64,000 bases of DNA, from NCBI RefSeq assembly GCF_000419585.1, contig NZ_ATTH01000001.1, positions 642,005 through 706,004 on the forward strand, written 5' to 3'. A program made the translations under genes and the position numbers. This stretch comes from Salisaeta longa DSM 21114 (GTDB lineage Bacteria > Bacteroidota > Rhodothermia > Rhodothermales > Salinibacteraceae). This document shows positions 39,714-48,858 of this stretch, in pieces (position 1 is the first letter of the stretch; each line of letters starts with the position of its first letter). The notes beneath the pieces are model-generated. The model was not told the DNA's origin, did not search any database, and worked only from the letters and a program-made list of their open reading frames with translations.

Positions 39714-41590
39714 ACAAAGCAAACACCCCCCTCACCTACCTCCTCGCAGGCATCACCGCCCTCACCACGCTCGGAGGCACACAGCAACCACAACAACACA
39801 GACAACAAACAAACGCGCAACACACGCACTACGTCGACGAAGACGCACAAGGCGCAAACAACGGAAACAACTGGGGAGACGCATACACCTCGCTCCAAGA
39901 CGCGCTCAGCGAAGCAGAACAAACCAATGGGACCGACGCAATCTACGTCGCAGAAGGCACATACACCCCAGACGAAGGAAACAACGTCGAACTCGGCGAC
40001 CGCACCGCAACGTTCACCGTGCCAAGCGGCGTCTCCATCCACGGACGATTCACCGGAACCGAAACCAACCCTGAAGACCGCCTCCTCGCACGCGGCGCAA
40101 ACCCCACCACGCTCAGCGGAGAAATCGGAGGGGTCGGAGCAGCAGACAACAGCTACACCGTCGTCACACTCAACGGCGGAACACTCGACAACGTCCGCGT
40201 CGCACACGGAAACGCAGACGGACCCGACGAGCTCAGACGCGGCGGCGGCATAGACGTGGAAAGCGGCCACCTCCACAACGTATGGGTGCAACAAAACCAA
40301 GCAGAACAAGGCGGCGGGCTCTATATCGACGGCACCGCAACCCTCGAAAACGTCGTCGTCAACGAAAACCAGGCGCCGGAAGCAAGCGGCGTACTCGTCA
40401 CCGACGGCTCAAGCACGATCTCACACCTCACCCTCCGAGACGACATGACCATCGTCGACAACGACCCCATGCGGACAACGGACAACACCGTCGTCGCAAA
40501 CAGCGTCCTCGACGGAAACGTCGACGTCCTCACACCGAAACAAAACGTGATCGACTTCTCCCTACACGAAGTCGGAGAAGACCTCTACGACACCGGGGAC
40601 GCCCCCGGAACACTCGAAGAACTACGCGTCACCGTCGGAGACGACACGTACACGACGGATATGACAGACGGCTCCGGAACCGTCACCGTTCCCACGACTC
40701 GACTCACAGACTCCCTGCGCGTCACGATGAGCGACGACGACTACATCAGCACGTGGATGCTCAACCGCACTGGGAGTGAAGACGCACCGGACCTCACCAT
40801 CACAGGGGCAGCCCGAACGGAGTTCGCGCCCGAACCCGACTACCAGAGCAACTACGACAAAAACACGCGGAGTCCAGATTTTAAGAACGGAACGGCTGGG
40901 AACGCGACGAATGGGAACGAGAACATCGAGTTCCCCGCAGACAACATCGACACGAGCTACGAAGTCCGCGTCATCCCCAAGACAAGCCCTGAAGGATACA
41001 GCGTCTACGGCGAGTACTTCCCCCACCTCAACGGAGGGAGGACGAAACGGTGGACGAGCCTGGAAGGCCTCGACGAAGACAAAGTCTACCTCTACGACGC
41101 CGGGCAGAGCCAAGCATTCTTCGACCGCGCACGAAAAGCATACGCAGACATACGAAAAATCATACCAGTCCCAACGAGCGACGCGAAACGACTGACGTTC
41201 GACCCACTCGAACAAATCTACGAGGACCGGAATAACGCACTCATAACCCGTATAGAAGAAGGGCCACCAGGAAACGGGGTTAGACCACGAGGACGGTTCA
41301 TCGAAAACTCAACTGCAAGCTTTAGTACATCAAGTGGTCAAGCTACGTTTTTATCTGAGATTTACAGTTCATTCACTGGGTATGACACTGCGTTTAGAAA
41401 CGGAGTGCAGTACGAGCCTAACGACACGCTGTTTGAGTTCACACCGCAAGGAGAACCATATTTCAACAACGACGCGGAGTTCATGGTACGCATCACGTAC
41501 AGCACGTTCTCCGCCAGCAAGTTAGGTAGACGAAGCGAATCTCCTTTTTTCTTCCGTTCCTCTGGTTCCGCTCATCCGGTTCGTCGCTAA
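39710..41590 (+). CDS. Beta-helix-head exported protein with A/C-biased coding strand
   Basis: A 626-residue protein of unknown function. After a weak signal-like segment (TYLLAGITALTTLGG) it has the start of a right-handed beta-helix: HYVDEDAQGANNGNNWGDAY, IYVAEGTYTPDEG, VPSGVSIHGRFTGTETNPED, then repeats such as RRGGGIDVESGHLHNVWVQQ. From about residue 270 nothing familiar remains. No T9SS domain is present and the C-terminus is basic (SKLGRRSESPFF onward). The coding strand is extremely rich in A and C; 39781-39840 has only two T and eight G. From about 41230 it changes to AT-rich DNA. It looks like a mosaic acquired gene, coupled by ATGA overlap to the gene before. Confidence 0.65.
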   Translation: MNKANTPLTYLLAGITALTTLGGTQQPQQHRQQTNAQHTHYVDEDAQGANNGNNWGDAYTSLQDALSEAEQTNGTDAIYVAEGTYTPDEGNNVELGDRTATFTVPSGVSIHGRFTGTETNPEDRLLARGANPTTLSGEIGGVGAADNSYTVVTLNGGTLDNVRVAHGNADGPDELRRGGGIDVESGHLHNVWVQQNQAEQGGGLYIDGTATLENVVVNENQAPEASGVLVTDGSSTISHLTLRDDMTIVDNDPMRTTDNTVVANSVLDGNVDVLTPKQNVIDFSLHEVGEDLYDTGDAPGTLEELRVTVGDDTYTTDMTDGSGTVTVPTTRLTDSLRVTMSDDDYISTWMLNRTGSEDAPDLTITGAARTEFAPEPDYQSNYDKNTRSPDFKNGTAGNATNGNENIEFPADNIDTSYEVRVIPKTSPEGYSVYGEYFPHLNGGRTKRWTSLEGLDEDKVYLYDAGQSQAFFDRARKAYADIRKIIPVPTSDAKRLTFDPLEQIYEDRNNALITRIEEGPPGNGVRPRGRFIENSTASFSTSSGQATFLSEIYSSFTGYDTAFRNGVQYEPNDTLFEFTPQGEPYFNNDAEFMVRITYSTFSASKLGRRSESPFFFRSSGSAHPVRR

Positions 41591-41727
41591 ACCGCCCACC
41601 GCCTACGGGCTGTGCCACAGCGTTCAAGCTTGAGCCAACGGCCCCGGGACATGCCGTTGCTTGACGTCCGGCGCGATGCGCGCTATACTACGGGTGTTCG
41701 ATGTTGTGTCCCCCGCCCCGCCCCCTT

Positions 41728-43707
41728 ATGCGCACGCTCCTCACGCTTCTTCTTGCCTGCTGTACCCTCGCGCCCGCGACCGGCCAACCGGCCGCGCAGT
41801 GGACGCCCGCCCTCTCGATGCGGTATCAGAGCATCGCGGGCACCGATGTGTCGCCCCAGGGGAAGCATGTGGCCTATGTCGTGCGTTCGGCCATCATGGA
41901 CGACAACACGTCGACGTTCCGCTCGCAGATTCACGTCGCCGCCGCCGACGGCTCGTCCGCCGTGCAGTACACGTACGGCACCGCATCGGCGTATGCCCCG
42001 GCGTTCTCGCCCGACGGCTCGCACCTGGCGTTCCTCTCCGCTCACGAGGACAAGCCGCAGGTGTGGGTGATGCGCGTGCAGGGCGGCGCATCCTACCGCG
42101 TAACCGACCGGCCGACCGGCGTGCAGGCCTTTCAGTGGAGCCCATCCGGCGATCGCATCGCGTACACCGCGCAAGACGAAAAGTCGGAGGCCGAGAAGGC
42201 GCGCGAGAGCGCAAAACGCGACGTGACCGTGGTGGGCGAGGAGTTTCGGTACACGCACCTCTACACCACCACCGTAGCGCCCCACGACGACTCCACGCGC
42301 GCCGTGCAGCGCCTCACGGGCGGCACGTTCAGCGTGAACAGCTTCGATTGGATGCCGGACGGGGCGGCGCTGGTCTTTGCGCACCAGGCCGATCCGCGGA
42401 TCAACACCGGCTTTGTGGAACAGGACATCTCGCAGGTGCCGGCCGACAGCGGCGCGGTAACGCCGCTCGTTACGCGCCCCGGGGTGGATACCGATCCGCA
42501 CGTGGCGCCCAATGGGCAGGCGCTGGCGTTTGTATCGAACGGCGGGCAGCCCGAGCCGGTGGGGCTGCAGGATGTGTACGTGCTGCCGCTGGCGGGGTCT
42601 GGCGAGCCGCGCAAGCTGGCCGACACGCCCGACCGCAACGCCAATCTCATCGCCTGGGATGGCACCGATGCGGTGTTTATCCAGGAGGCGGTGGAGCTGA
42701 ATGTGCACGTGCTGCGGCTTCCCACCAACGGCGCGGCGCCCACGCCCGTGACCACCGCTAACGGCGTGTTCGGCGACGTGTCATTCAGCGCCGACGGCAC
42801 GCAGATGGCGTTCAGCTTTCAGGATTCCGATACGCCGCCCGAGGTGTACGCGCGCGCCGTGGGGGGAACCGAGCGGCGACAGCTCTCGCGCATCAACGCC
42901 GAGGTGCCGCAGCCGCCCATGGGCCGCACCGAGGCCCTCTCGTGGACGGGCCCCGGCGACATGCCCATCGAGGGACTGCTCACCTACCCCGTCGGCTACA
43001 CGCCGGGCGAGCGCGTGCCGCTCGTGGTGCAGGTGCACGGCGGCCCCGCGGGCGTGCACAGCCGCTCGTTCACCGGCGGCCCCGACATCTACATGACGCA
43101 GGTGTTTGCGCAGCACGGCTACGCGGTCCTTCGGCCCAACCCGCGCGGCAGCACGGGCTACGGCAAGGCGTTTCGGTACGCCAACATCAAGGACTGGGGC
43201 TACGGCGACTTCGACGACATCATGGCGGGCGCCGACGCGGTCATCGAACAGGGCGTGGCGCACCCCGACAGCCTTGCGCTGATGGGCTGGAGCTACGGCG
43301 GCTACATGACGAGCTTCGCGATCACCCGCACCAACCGCTTCAAGGCCGCCAGCATGGGCGCGGGCCTGCCCAACCTGATCAGCATGGTGGGCACGACGGA
43401 CATCCCGCAATACCTGAAGGCCCACATGGGCGGTCCGTTTTGGGAGGATTATGCGACGTATGAGAAGCACTCGGCGCTCTACCGGATCGATCAGGCCGAG
43501 ACGCCCACACAAATCATCCACGGCATGGAAGACGACCGCGTGCCGACCAGTCAGGGCATCGAGATGTACCGTGCGCTGAAGGGCGTGGGCGTGCCCACCG
43601 AGCTCATCTTGCTGCCGCGTACGCCGCACGGCCCGCGCGAGCCCAAGCTGCTGATGGGCGTGACGCCGCGCATCCTGGACTGGTTTGACACGCACCTGAG
43701 CCGGTAG
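41728..43707 (+). CDS. S9-family prolyl oligopeptidase-like peptidase
   Basis: Exported serine peptidase of 659 residues with signal peptide LLTLLLACCTLAPATGQ. The N-terminal beta-propeller has TolB-like blades (AFSPDGSHLAFLSAHEDKPQ, SPSGDRIAYTAQDEKSEA). The C-terminal alpha/beta hydrolase has VQVHGGPAGVHSRSF, NPRGSTGYGKAFR, the nucleophile GWSYGGYMTSF, DDRVPTSQG (Asp) and RTPHGPREP (His). Family members cleave short peptides, often after proline or from acylated N-termini. The ATG at 41728 gives the signal peptide; an upstream ATG at 41701 adds nine residues. Confidence 0.92.
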   Translation: MRTLLTLLLACCTLAPATGQPAAQWTPALSMRYQSIAGTDVSPQGKHVAYVVRSAIMDDNTSTFRSQIHVAAADGSSAVQYTYGTASAYAPAFSPDGSHLAFLSAHEDKPQVWVMRVQGGASYRVTDRPTGVQAFQWSPSGDRIAYTAQDEKSEAEKARESAKRDVTVVGEEFRYTHLYTTTVAPHDDSTRAVQRLTGGTFSVNSFDWMPDGAALVFAHQADPRINTGFVEQDISQVPADSGAVTPLVTRPGVDTDPHVAPNGQALAFVSNGGQPEPVGLQDVYVLPLAGSGEPRKLADTPDRNANLIAWDGTDAVFIQEAVELNVHVLRLPTNGAAPTPVTTANGVFGDVSFSADGTQMAFSFQDSDTPPEVYARAVGGTERRQLSRINAEVPQPPMGRTEALSWTGPGDMPIEGLLTYPVGYTPGERVPLVVQVHGGPAGVHSRSFTGGPDIYMTQVFAQHGYAVLRPNPRGSTGYGKAFRYANIKDWGYGDFDDIMAGADAVIEQGVAHPDSLALMGWSYGGYMTSFAITRTNRFKAASMGAGLPNLISMVGTTDIPQYLKAHMGGPFWEDYATYEKHSALYRIDQAETPTQIIHGMEDDRVPTSQGIEMYRALKGVGVPTELILLPRTPHGPREPKLLMGVTPRILDWFDTHLSR

Positions 43708-43710
43708 CGT

Positions 43711-44883
43711 ATGCACGTTTTGCTGGTGCCGTCGTGGTATCCAACGGCCGAGCTGCCGCACGACGGGTTGTACTTTGTCGATCAGGCGCAGGCGCTGCAG
43801 CGCGCCGGGCACCGCGTGGGGGTGGTGTACCCGGAGCAACAGAGCCTGCGTCGCTGGACGCCGGCCGCGTTCTATCGGCACCACTTTCAGACGGTGGTGC
43901 GCGTCGAGGAGGGGCTGCCCACGGTGCGCTACCACGGCTGGAACGTCTGGTGGCGCTACGACCGCCGGCACGACGTACGCATCGCCCACGCGCGGCGTCT
44001 GGCCCGCCGGTACGTGCGTCGCTTCGGCCGCCCCGACGTGCTGCATGCCCACAGCGCACGCTGGGCCGCTGCCGCCGCTGCCGACATCGGGGCCCGCCTG
44101 GAGGTGCCGCACGTGGTGACGGAGCACTTCACCAAGTTCTTGCCGTCTGCCCATGTCTCCAAGCGGGCCGCCGCGCGGGCTGCGTACGGCCTACAGACGG
44201 CCGCGCAGGCCTTTGCCGTGAGCTCCGCGCTGCGCGATGCGATCGTGGCGCGCGGCTGGGTGGCACCGGAGGCGGTGGACGTGCTGCCCAACATGGTCGA
44301 CACCTCGTTCTTCACGCGCCCGCCGACGCCGCGCCCCTCCGGCCCCTTCACGTTTTTTGCGCTGGGGCACCTCCACGAGCGCAAGGGCATGCACGACCTG
44401 TTGGATGCGTTTGCGCGCGCCTTTGGCACCCGCCGCGATACCCGTCTGGTGATAGGCGGCGACGGGCCCGAGGCGCAGGCCCTAAAAGCGCAAGCGCGCA
44501 GGTTGGGCATTGAACATCACGTGGCGTTTCCCGGTGCCCTCACCCGGGGCGCCGTGCGCGATGGGCTGTGGCGCGCCCACGCGTTTGTGCTGCCCAGCCA
44601 CAGCGAGACCTTTGGCGTGGTGCTCATCGAAGCCCTGGCGACGGGTATGCCCGTTATTGCAACAACCTGCGGCGGCCCCGAGGACATCGTAACAGACGCC
44701 AACGGGCTCCTCGTACCGCCCCAGCAGCCGGAGGCGCTGGCTGCGGCACTGCAAGAGATGCGCACCACCGCCGCATCGTACGACCCCGCAGCGATTCGTC
44801 GGGCAGCCGCGGACACGTACGGAGCCTCCGCCATCGCCCGACGGCTCACGGACTGCTACCGGCGCGTGAGCACGGCGTCGTAA
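43711..44883 (+). CDS. Glycosyltransferase family 4 (GT-B)
   Basis: A 390-residue GT-B glycosyltransferase. It starts MHVLLVPSWYPTAELPHDGL with the acceptor-side Rossmann fold. The C-terminal donor domain has ALGHLHERKGMHDLLDAFAR, RLVIGGDGPEAQALKAQARR and the E-x7-E motif SHSETFGVVLIEALATGMPV, as in GT4 retaining enzymes. Its acceptor and sugar are unknown. It begins 3 bp after the S9 peptidase stop, so the two are probably cotranscribed. Its 3' end overlaps the convergent glycosyltransferase by 28 bp. Confidence 0.9.
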   Translation: MHVLLVPSWYPTAELPHDGLYFVDQAQALQRAGHRVGVVYPEQQSLRRWTPAAFYRHHFQTVVRVEEGLPTVRYHGWNVWWRYDRRHDVRIAHARRLARRYVRRFGRPDVLHAHSARWAAAAAADIGARLEVPHVVTEHFTKFLPSAHVSKRAAARAAYGLQTAAQAFAVSSALRDAIVARGWVAPEAVDVLPNMVDTSFFTRPPTPRPSGPFTFFALGHLHERKGMHDLLDAFARAFGTRRDTRLVIGGDGPEAQALKAQARRLGIEHHVAFPGALTRGAVRDGLWRAHAFVLPSHSETFGVVLIEALATGMPVIATTCGGPEDIVTDANGLLVPPQQPEALAAALQEMRTTAASYDPAAIRRAAADTYGASAIARRLTDCYRRVSTAS

Positions 44884-45965
44884 GCTGTCAGCAGGCGCTC
44901 GCCCATCTGCTCCCAGTAGAAAGAGGGGGCGGCGTGCCGCGCGGCTTCGGACAGCTTGGCCCACCGATCGGGCGACGCCTGCCACCGCTGCACGGCGGCT
45001 AGCAGCGCGTCTATGTCGCCCACCGGCACCGCCACGCCGCAGCCATGCCGTTCCATGAACGTGCGCCAAAGCGGCAAGTCGCTGTACAAGATGGGCAGGC
45101 CATAGTGCATGTACTCGTAGAACTTGGTTGGGTATGAGCAGGCAAAGTTGGGATGATTGTCGTACAGCGCAAGGCCCGCATCGGCCCAGCGCAACTGCTC
45201 CTGAATCGTGCGATGGTTCACGTACCGGCCGCGCCCGATCCACGCGATCGGCCACTCGGAATGCGCGTCCAATTGGCGCAACGCCGCTGTGCGCTCCGCT
45301 GCGATGGGCGCCCATCCCACGAGGCGAATCTGGCAGTCCGTGCCGGTTGCGGCGCATCGCTGGACGAGCTCCAACAGCTCAAACAGGCCGCGCCGCGCGG
45401 TGAGGACGCCCGAGCACACCAGCCGTAGCGGGCGGTCGGCGGTGTACGGATGCGGCGGCGGGGGCGTGGCGGTTGGCGGCTGAAAATAGTTTTCGACCAC
45501 GGTGTGTGGCGTTGGGGTGCCGGACAGGATGGGCCGGTAGCCGCGTTCGGCGAGAAGGACGTGATCGACCCAGCGGAAGCACCAGCGCTCCAGTCCGCGT
45601 ACGAGGCGGCCCTCGGCCCCGCCCTTCGTGCGGTAATTTTCGTGCATGTCGTAGATGACGGCCGCGCCTGTCACGTGTTTGAGGATATACGCGAGCGGGA
45701 TGAGCTCGGGGTCGTGGATGTGGTAGACGTCGGCGTTTTCTGCGCGGGCCGCGCGGAAGGCCGGCGCTTGCAGTACGAGGCGTCGGTAGCGGCCCGACGT
45801 CCGCGGCAACGCCCGCACCGGCACGCCGTCAATCCGCTCGTGGCGCTCGTGCGGGCCCACCAGCACCACCCGATGCCCGGCCGCTTGTAACGTCTTGAGT
45901 TCGCGGTGCAGGATGCGGGGGTCGTGCACGTGGTGCACGGTGGTAAGGTGGACGACGTGGGCCAT
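44856..45965 (-). CDS. GT-B glycosyltransferase
   Basis: A 369-residue glycosyltransferase starting MAHVVHLTTVHHVHDPRILH. ENADVYHIHDPELIPLAYIL and VIYDMHENYRTKG are typical of cell-envelope polysaccharide GT4-like enzymes in Bacteroidota. The donor half has RLVCSGVLTARRGLFELLEL and PTKFYEYMHYGLPILYSDLP. Upstream in-frame ATGs (45992, 46049) give basic extensions and seem less likely. It converges on the preceding glycosyltransferase with a 28-bp overlap, and together they suggest an exopolysaccharide or glycan function. Confidence 0.87.
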   Translation of the reverse strand: MAHVVHLTTVHHVHDPRILHRELKTLQAAGHRVVLVGPHERHERIDGVPVRALPRTSGRYRRLVLQAPAFRAARAENADVYHIHDPELIPLAYILKHVTGAAVIYDMHENYRTKGGAEGRLVRGLERWCFRWVDHVLLAERGYRPILSGTPTPHTVVENYFQPPTATPPPPHPYTADRPLRLVCSGVLTARRGLFELLELVQRCAATGTDCQIRLVGWAPIAAERTAALRQLDAHSEWPIAWIGRGRYVNHRTIQEQLRWADAGLALYDNHPNFACSYPTKFYEYMHYGLPILYSDLPLWRTFMERHGCGVAVPVGDIDALLAAVQRWQASPDRWAKLSEAARHAAPSFYWEQMGERLLTAYDAVLTRR

Positions 45966-46120
45966 GCGTGCCGTGGGGTGGATGGGGACCATGCGCCGGT
46001 CCGAACGATTCGTGCGCGCCGGTGGTTCTGTGGGCGTCGTTTCCCCCAAACCTTCCCGAACACCCGCCCGCAGCGCGCTTGTAAACGTACGCTGTATCTC
46101 GTTCCTGACCTTGTGCTGCC

Positions 46121-48034
46121 ATGCCGCTTCTCACCCTCCGCGACATTCGTCACCGCTTTGGCGGCGACCATCCGTTGCTCGACGGCCTCTCGCTCACCAT
46201 CGACCGGGGCGAGCGCATCGGGCTGCTGGGTCGCAACGGCTGCGGCAAGTCGACCCTCCTCAAAATCATCAGCGGACAGCTCACGCCCGACGAGGGCACC
46301 ATCGAAACAAGCGGTGCGGTGCGCGTGGCCTACCTGGAGCAGCGCGTGCCCGATGCCGAAGGCTCCGTGTTTGACGTCGTCGCGGGCGGGCTCGATCGGG
46401 AGGGCACGTTGCTGCAACGCTACCACCGGGCGAGCCGCAACGTGGCCGAAGATCCCACCGAGGCCCACATCAACGCGCTGGGGGAGCTGCAAAGTCAGCT
46501 GGATGCTGCCGATGCGTGGCAGCTGCAAACGCAGGTCGAGAAGACCCTGTCGCGCATGGACCTCGCGGCCGATGCGCCCTTTGCGCCGCTCTCGGGCGGA
46601 CAAAAGCGGCGCGTGCTGCTGGCCCGTGCCCTCGTGCAGCGCCCCGACCTGCTGTTGCTGGACGAGCCCACCAACCACCTCGACTTCAACGCCATCCGGT
46701 GGCTGGAGGACTTCTTCGCCCGTTTTGAGGGCGCGCTCCTGTTTGTAACCCACGACCGGCGCTTTCTGCAACGCACGGCGCAGCGCGTGGTGGAAATTGA
46801 GCAGGGGCGCTTGCTCGACTTCAACTGCGGCTACGAGGAATTCCGCGAGCGCAAAGAGCACCTGCTGCATGTGGAGGCACGCGAACAAGAACAGTTCGAG
46901 AAAGAGCTGGCCAAGGAAGAAGAATGGATTCGGCAGGGCGTAAAAGCCCGGCGCACGCGCAACATGGGCCGGGTGCGGCGCCTGCAGGAGATGCGCGCGA
47001 AGGCCCGCAACCGCCGATCGGAAACGGGCACCGTCGACTTTTCGGTGAGCACCGCGCAGCGCTCCGGCGAAAAGGTGATCGAGGTGGAGGGGCTCTCGTT
47101 TGCGTACGACGCCGACACCCCCATCGTGGATGACTTCGATACGATCATTGAGCGCGGCGAGCGCATCGGGCTGCTGGGCCCCAACGGATCCGGCAAGACA
47201 ACCCTCATCGAACTTCTGCTGAAAGAGCGCGCCCCGGATGCCGGATCGGTGCGCCACGGCACCAAGTTGCAGGTGGCCTACTTCGATCAGCACCGCGCGC
47301 AGCTCGACCCCGATGCCACGGTGCGCGACAACATCACGCAGGGGCTGGGCGATCAGGTAACGATCAACGGCCAGGAGCGGCACATCATCAGCTACCTGCA
47401 GGACTTCCTGTTTACGCCCGAGCGTGCCCGCACCGAGGTGCGCTACCTGTCGGGCGGCGAGCGGAACCGCCTGCTGCTAGCGCGCCTGTTTACGCGGCCC
47501 TCGAACCTGCTGGTGCTTGACGAGCCCACCAACGACCTCGACATCGAGACGCTGGAGCTACTGGAGGACGTGCTGACGAACTATCCGGGCACGCTCCTGC
47601 TGGTTAGCCACGACCGCACGTTCATCAACAACGTGGTGACCCGCACGCTGGCGCTGGAAGGCGACGGGCAGGTGGGGCAGTACCCCGGCGGCTACGACGA
47701 TTACCTGCGGCAGCGTCCGGACCCCACGCCTGCAGGCGATGGGGGCGATGGATCGTCGGCCGCGGCCCGCACCGCTTCCGCACCGGCCAAGCCCAAGAAG
47801 CAAACGAAGAGCTTGCATTACAACGAGAGCAAGGAGCTGGCGGCCCTGCCGGAAAAGATTGAGGCGCTGGAGGACGAAAAAGCCGCGCTGGAGGAGGAGA
47901 TGGCCGATCCGGCGTTTTATGACCAGGAGGCGGCGGCCATCACCGACGCCTCGAAGCGTCTGGATGCGTTGGCGCAGGCCATTGAGGACGCCTACGACCG
48001 CTGGGCGACGCTCGAAGACAAGCGGGCGTCGTGA
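46121..48034 (+). CDS. uup: ABC-F ATPase, Uup type
   Basis: Soluble ABC-F protein with two ATPase domains and no membrane part, acting on ribosomes or DNA-structure maintenance. The 637 residues show Walker A GLLGRNGCGKSTLLKIISGQ with signature LSGGQKRRVLLARAL in domain 1. Domain 2 has GLLGPNGSGKTTLIELLLKE with LSGGERNRLLLARLF. A linker of charged helices (HLLHVEAREQEQFEKELAKE) lies between. The C-terminal coiled coil (LPEKIEALEDEKAALEEEMA) is diagnostic of Uup. Start ATG 46121, divergent from the glycosyltransferase. Confidence 0.93.
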   Translation: MPLLTLRDIRHRFGGDHPLLDGLSLTIDRGERIGLLGRNGCGKSTLLKIISGQLTPDEGTIETSGAVRVAYLEQRVPDAEGSVFDVVAGGLDREGTLLQRYHRASRNVAEDPTEAHINALGELQSQLDAADAWQLQTQVEKTLSRMDLAADAPFAPLSGGQKRRVLLARALVQRPDLLLLDEPTNHLDFNAIRWLEDFFARFEGALLFVTHDRRFLQRTAQRVVEIEQGRLLDFNCGYEEFRERKEHLLHVEAREQEQFEKELAKEEEWIRQGVKARRTRNMGRVRRLQEMRAKARNRRSETGTVDFSVSTAQRSGEKVIEVEGLSFAYDADTPIVDDFDTIIERGERIGLLGPNGSGKTTLIELLLKERAPDAGSVRHGTKLQVAYFDQHRAQLDPDATVRDNITQGLGDQVTINGQERHIISYLQDFLFTPERARTEVRYLSGGERNRLLLARLFTRPSNLLVLDEPTNDLDIETLELLEDVLTNYPGTLLLVSHDRTFINNVVTRTLALEGDGQVGQYPGGYDDYLRQRPDPTPAGDGGDGSSAAARTASAPAKPKKQTKSLHYNESKELAALPEKIEALEDEKAALEEEMADPAFYDQEAAAITDASKRLDALAQAIEDAYDRWATLEDKRAS

Positions 48035-48072
48035 GCCGGGTTCGATTCACCAACTGATATTCCGCTACGCCT

Positions 48073-48786
48073 ATGGCCGATCTTCTACTGGAAGCGAAGG
48101 ACCTCGTGAAGCAGTACGACACCGGCGGCGATGAGCCGCTGGAGGTGCTTTCGGGCGTATCGCTGCAGGTGCGCACCGGCGAAATTGTGTCGATTGTTGG
48201 CGAGAGCGGATCGGGGAAGTCGACCCTGCTGCACCTGCTGGGCGCGCTGGACCGGCCGACCAGCGGCACGGTTACCTTCCGCGGCAACGACCTCTTTACG
48301 AAAGATGACGAGGCGCTGGCGGCCTTCCGCAATCGGTCGATTGGATTTGTTTTTCAGTTTCACCACTTGCTGCCGGAATTTACCGCGCTGGAGAACGTGG
48401 CCATGCCGGCGCTCATCCAGCAGCGGGCGTTGGCGTCGGTGGAAGGGCGGGCGCGCGAGCTGCTCGATCTGCTGGGGTTATCCGAGCGGGCGTCGCACCG
48501 GCCGCAGCAGCTGTCGGGCGGCGAAAAGCAGCGTGTGGCCGTGGCGCGTGCCCTCATGAACGCGCCGGATGTGGTGCTCATGGACGAACCCACCGGCAAC
48601 CTGGACGCCCGCACGGCCGAGCCGCTGCATGCCGAAATTCAGCGGCTGCGCCGCGAGCTCGATCAAACGTTCGTCATTGTGACGCATAACGCGAGCCTGG
48701 CGGGCATCGCGGGGCGCACGCTGCATCTTGTGTACGGCACCTTGCACCGCAACGCTCCCGCATCTTCGGCCTCGGCCGGCGCGTAG
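48073..48786 (+). CDS. lolD: LolD-like ABC transporter ATP-binding protein
   Basis: A 237-residue ATPase of the MacB/LolD group. [20 protein letters not shown] leads into Walker [41 protein letters not shown] is the LolD-type Q-loop region, the signature is [15 protein letters not shown], and Walker B is [12 protein letters not shown]. With LolCE it would extract lipoproteins from the inner membrane. No permease gene is adjacent, so LolD rather than another MacB-like role is a sequence-based preference. It follows uup by 38 bp. Confidence 0.83.
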   Translation: MADLLLEAKDLVKQYDTGGDEPLEVLSGVSLQVRTGEIVSIVGESGSGKSTLLHLLGALDRPTSGTVTFRGNDLFTKDDEALAAFRNRSIGFVFQFHHLLPEFTALENVAMPALIQQRALASVEGRARELLDLLGLSERASHRPQQLSGGEKQRVAVARALMNAPDVVLMDEPTGNLDARTAEPLHAEIQRLRRELDQTFVIVTHNASLAGIAGRTLHLVYGTLHRNAPASSASAGA

Positions 48787-48858
48787 CCGGCTGCAACATC
48801 GGCCCGGGGCGGGCATATCACACAACGATTCAGTCCATCGGTACTTTTGCTCCCTCTT

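Noticed and set aside
38601-39722. Reverse-strand open frame of 373 codons opposite the T9SS-domain gene
   Set aside because: The plus strand gives a signal peptide, tail motif and sorting domain; the reverse product shows no domain and is an antisense shadow.
39665-40309. Reverse-strand cysteine- and valine-rich open frame of 214 codons
   Set aside because: Its odd composition is simply the complement of the A/C-rich coding strand; the plus strand has recognisable beta-helix motifs.
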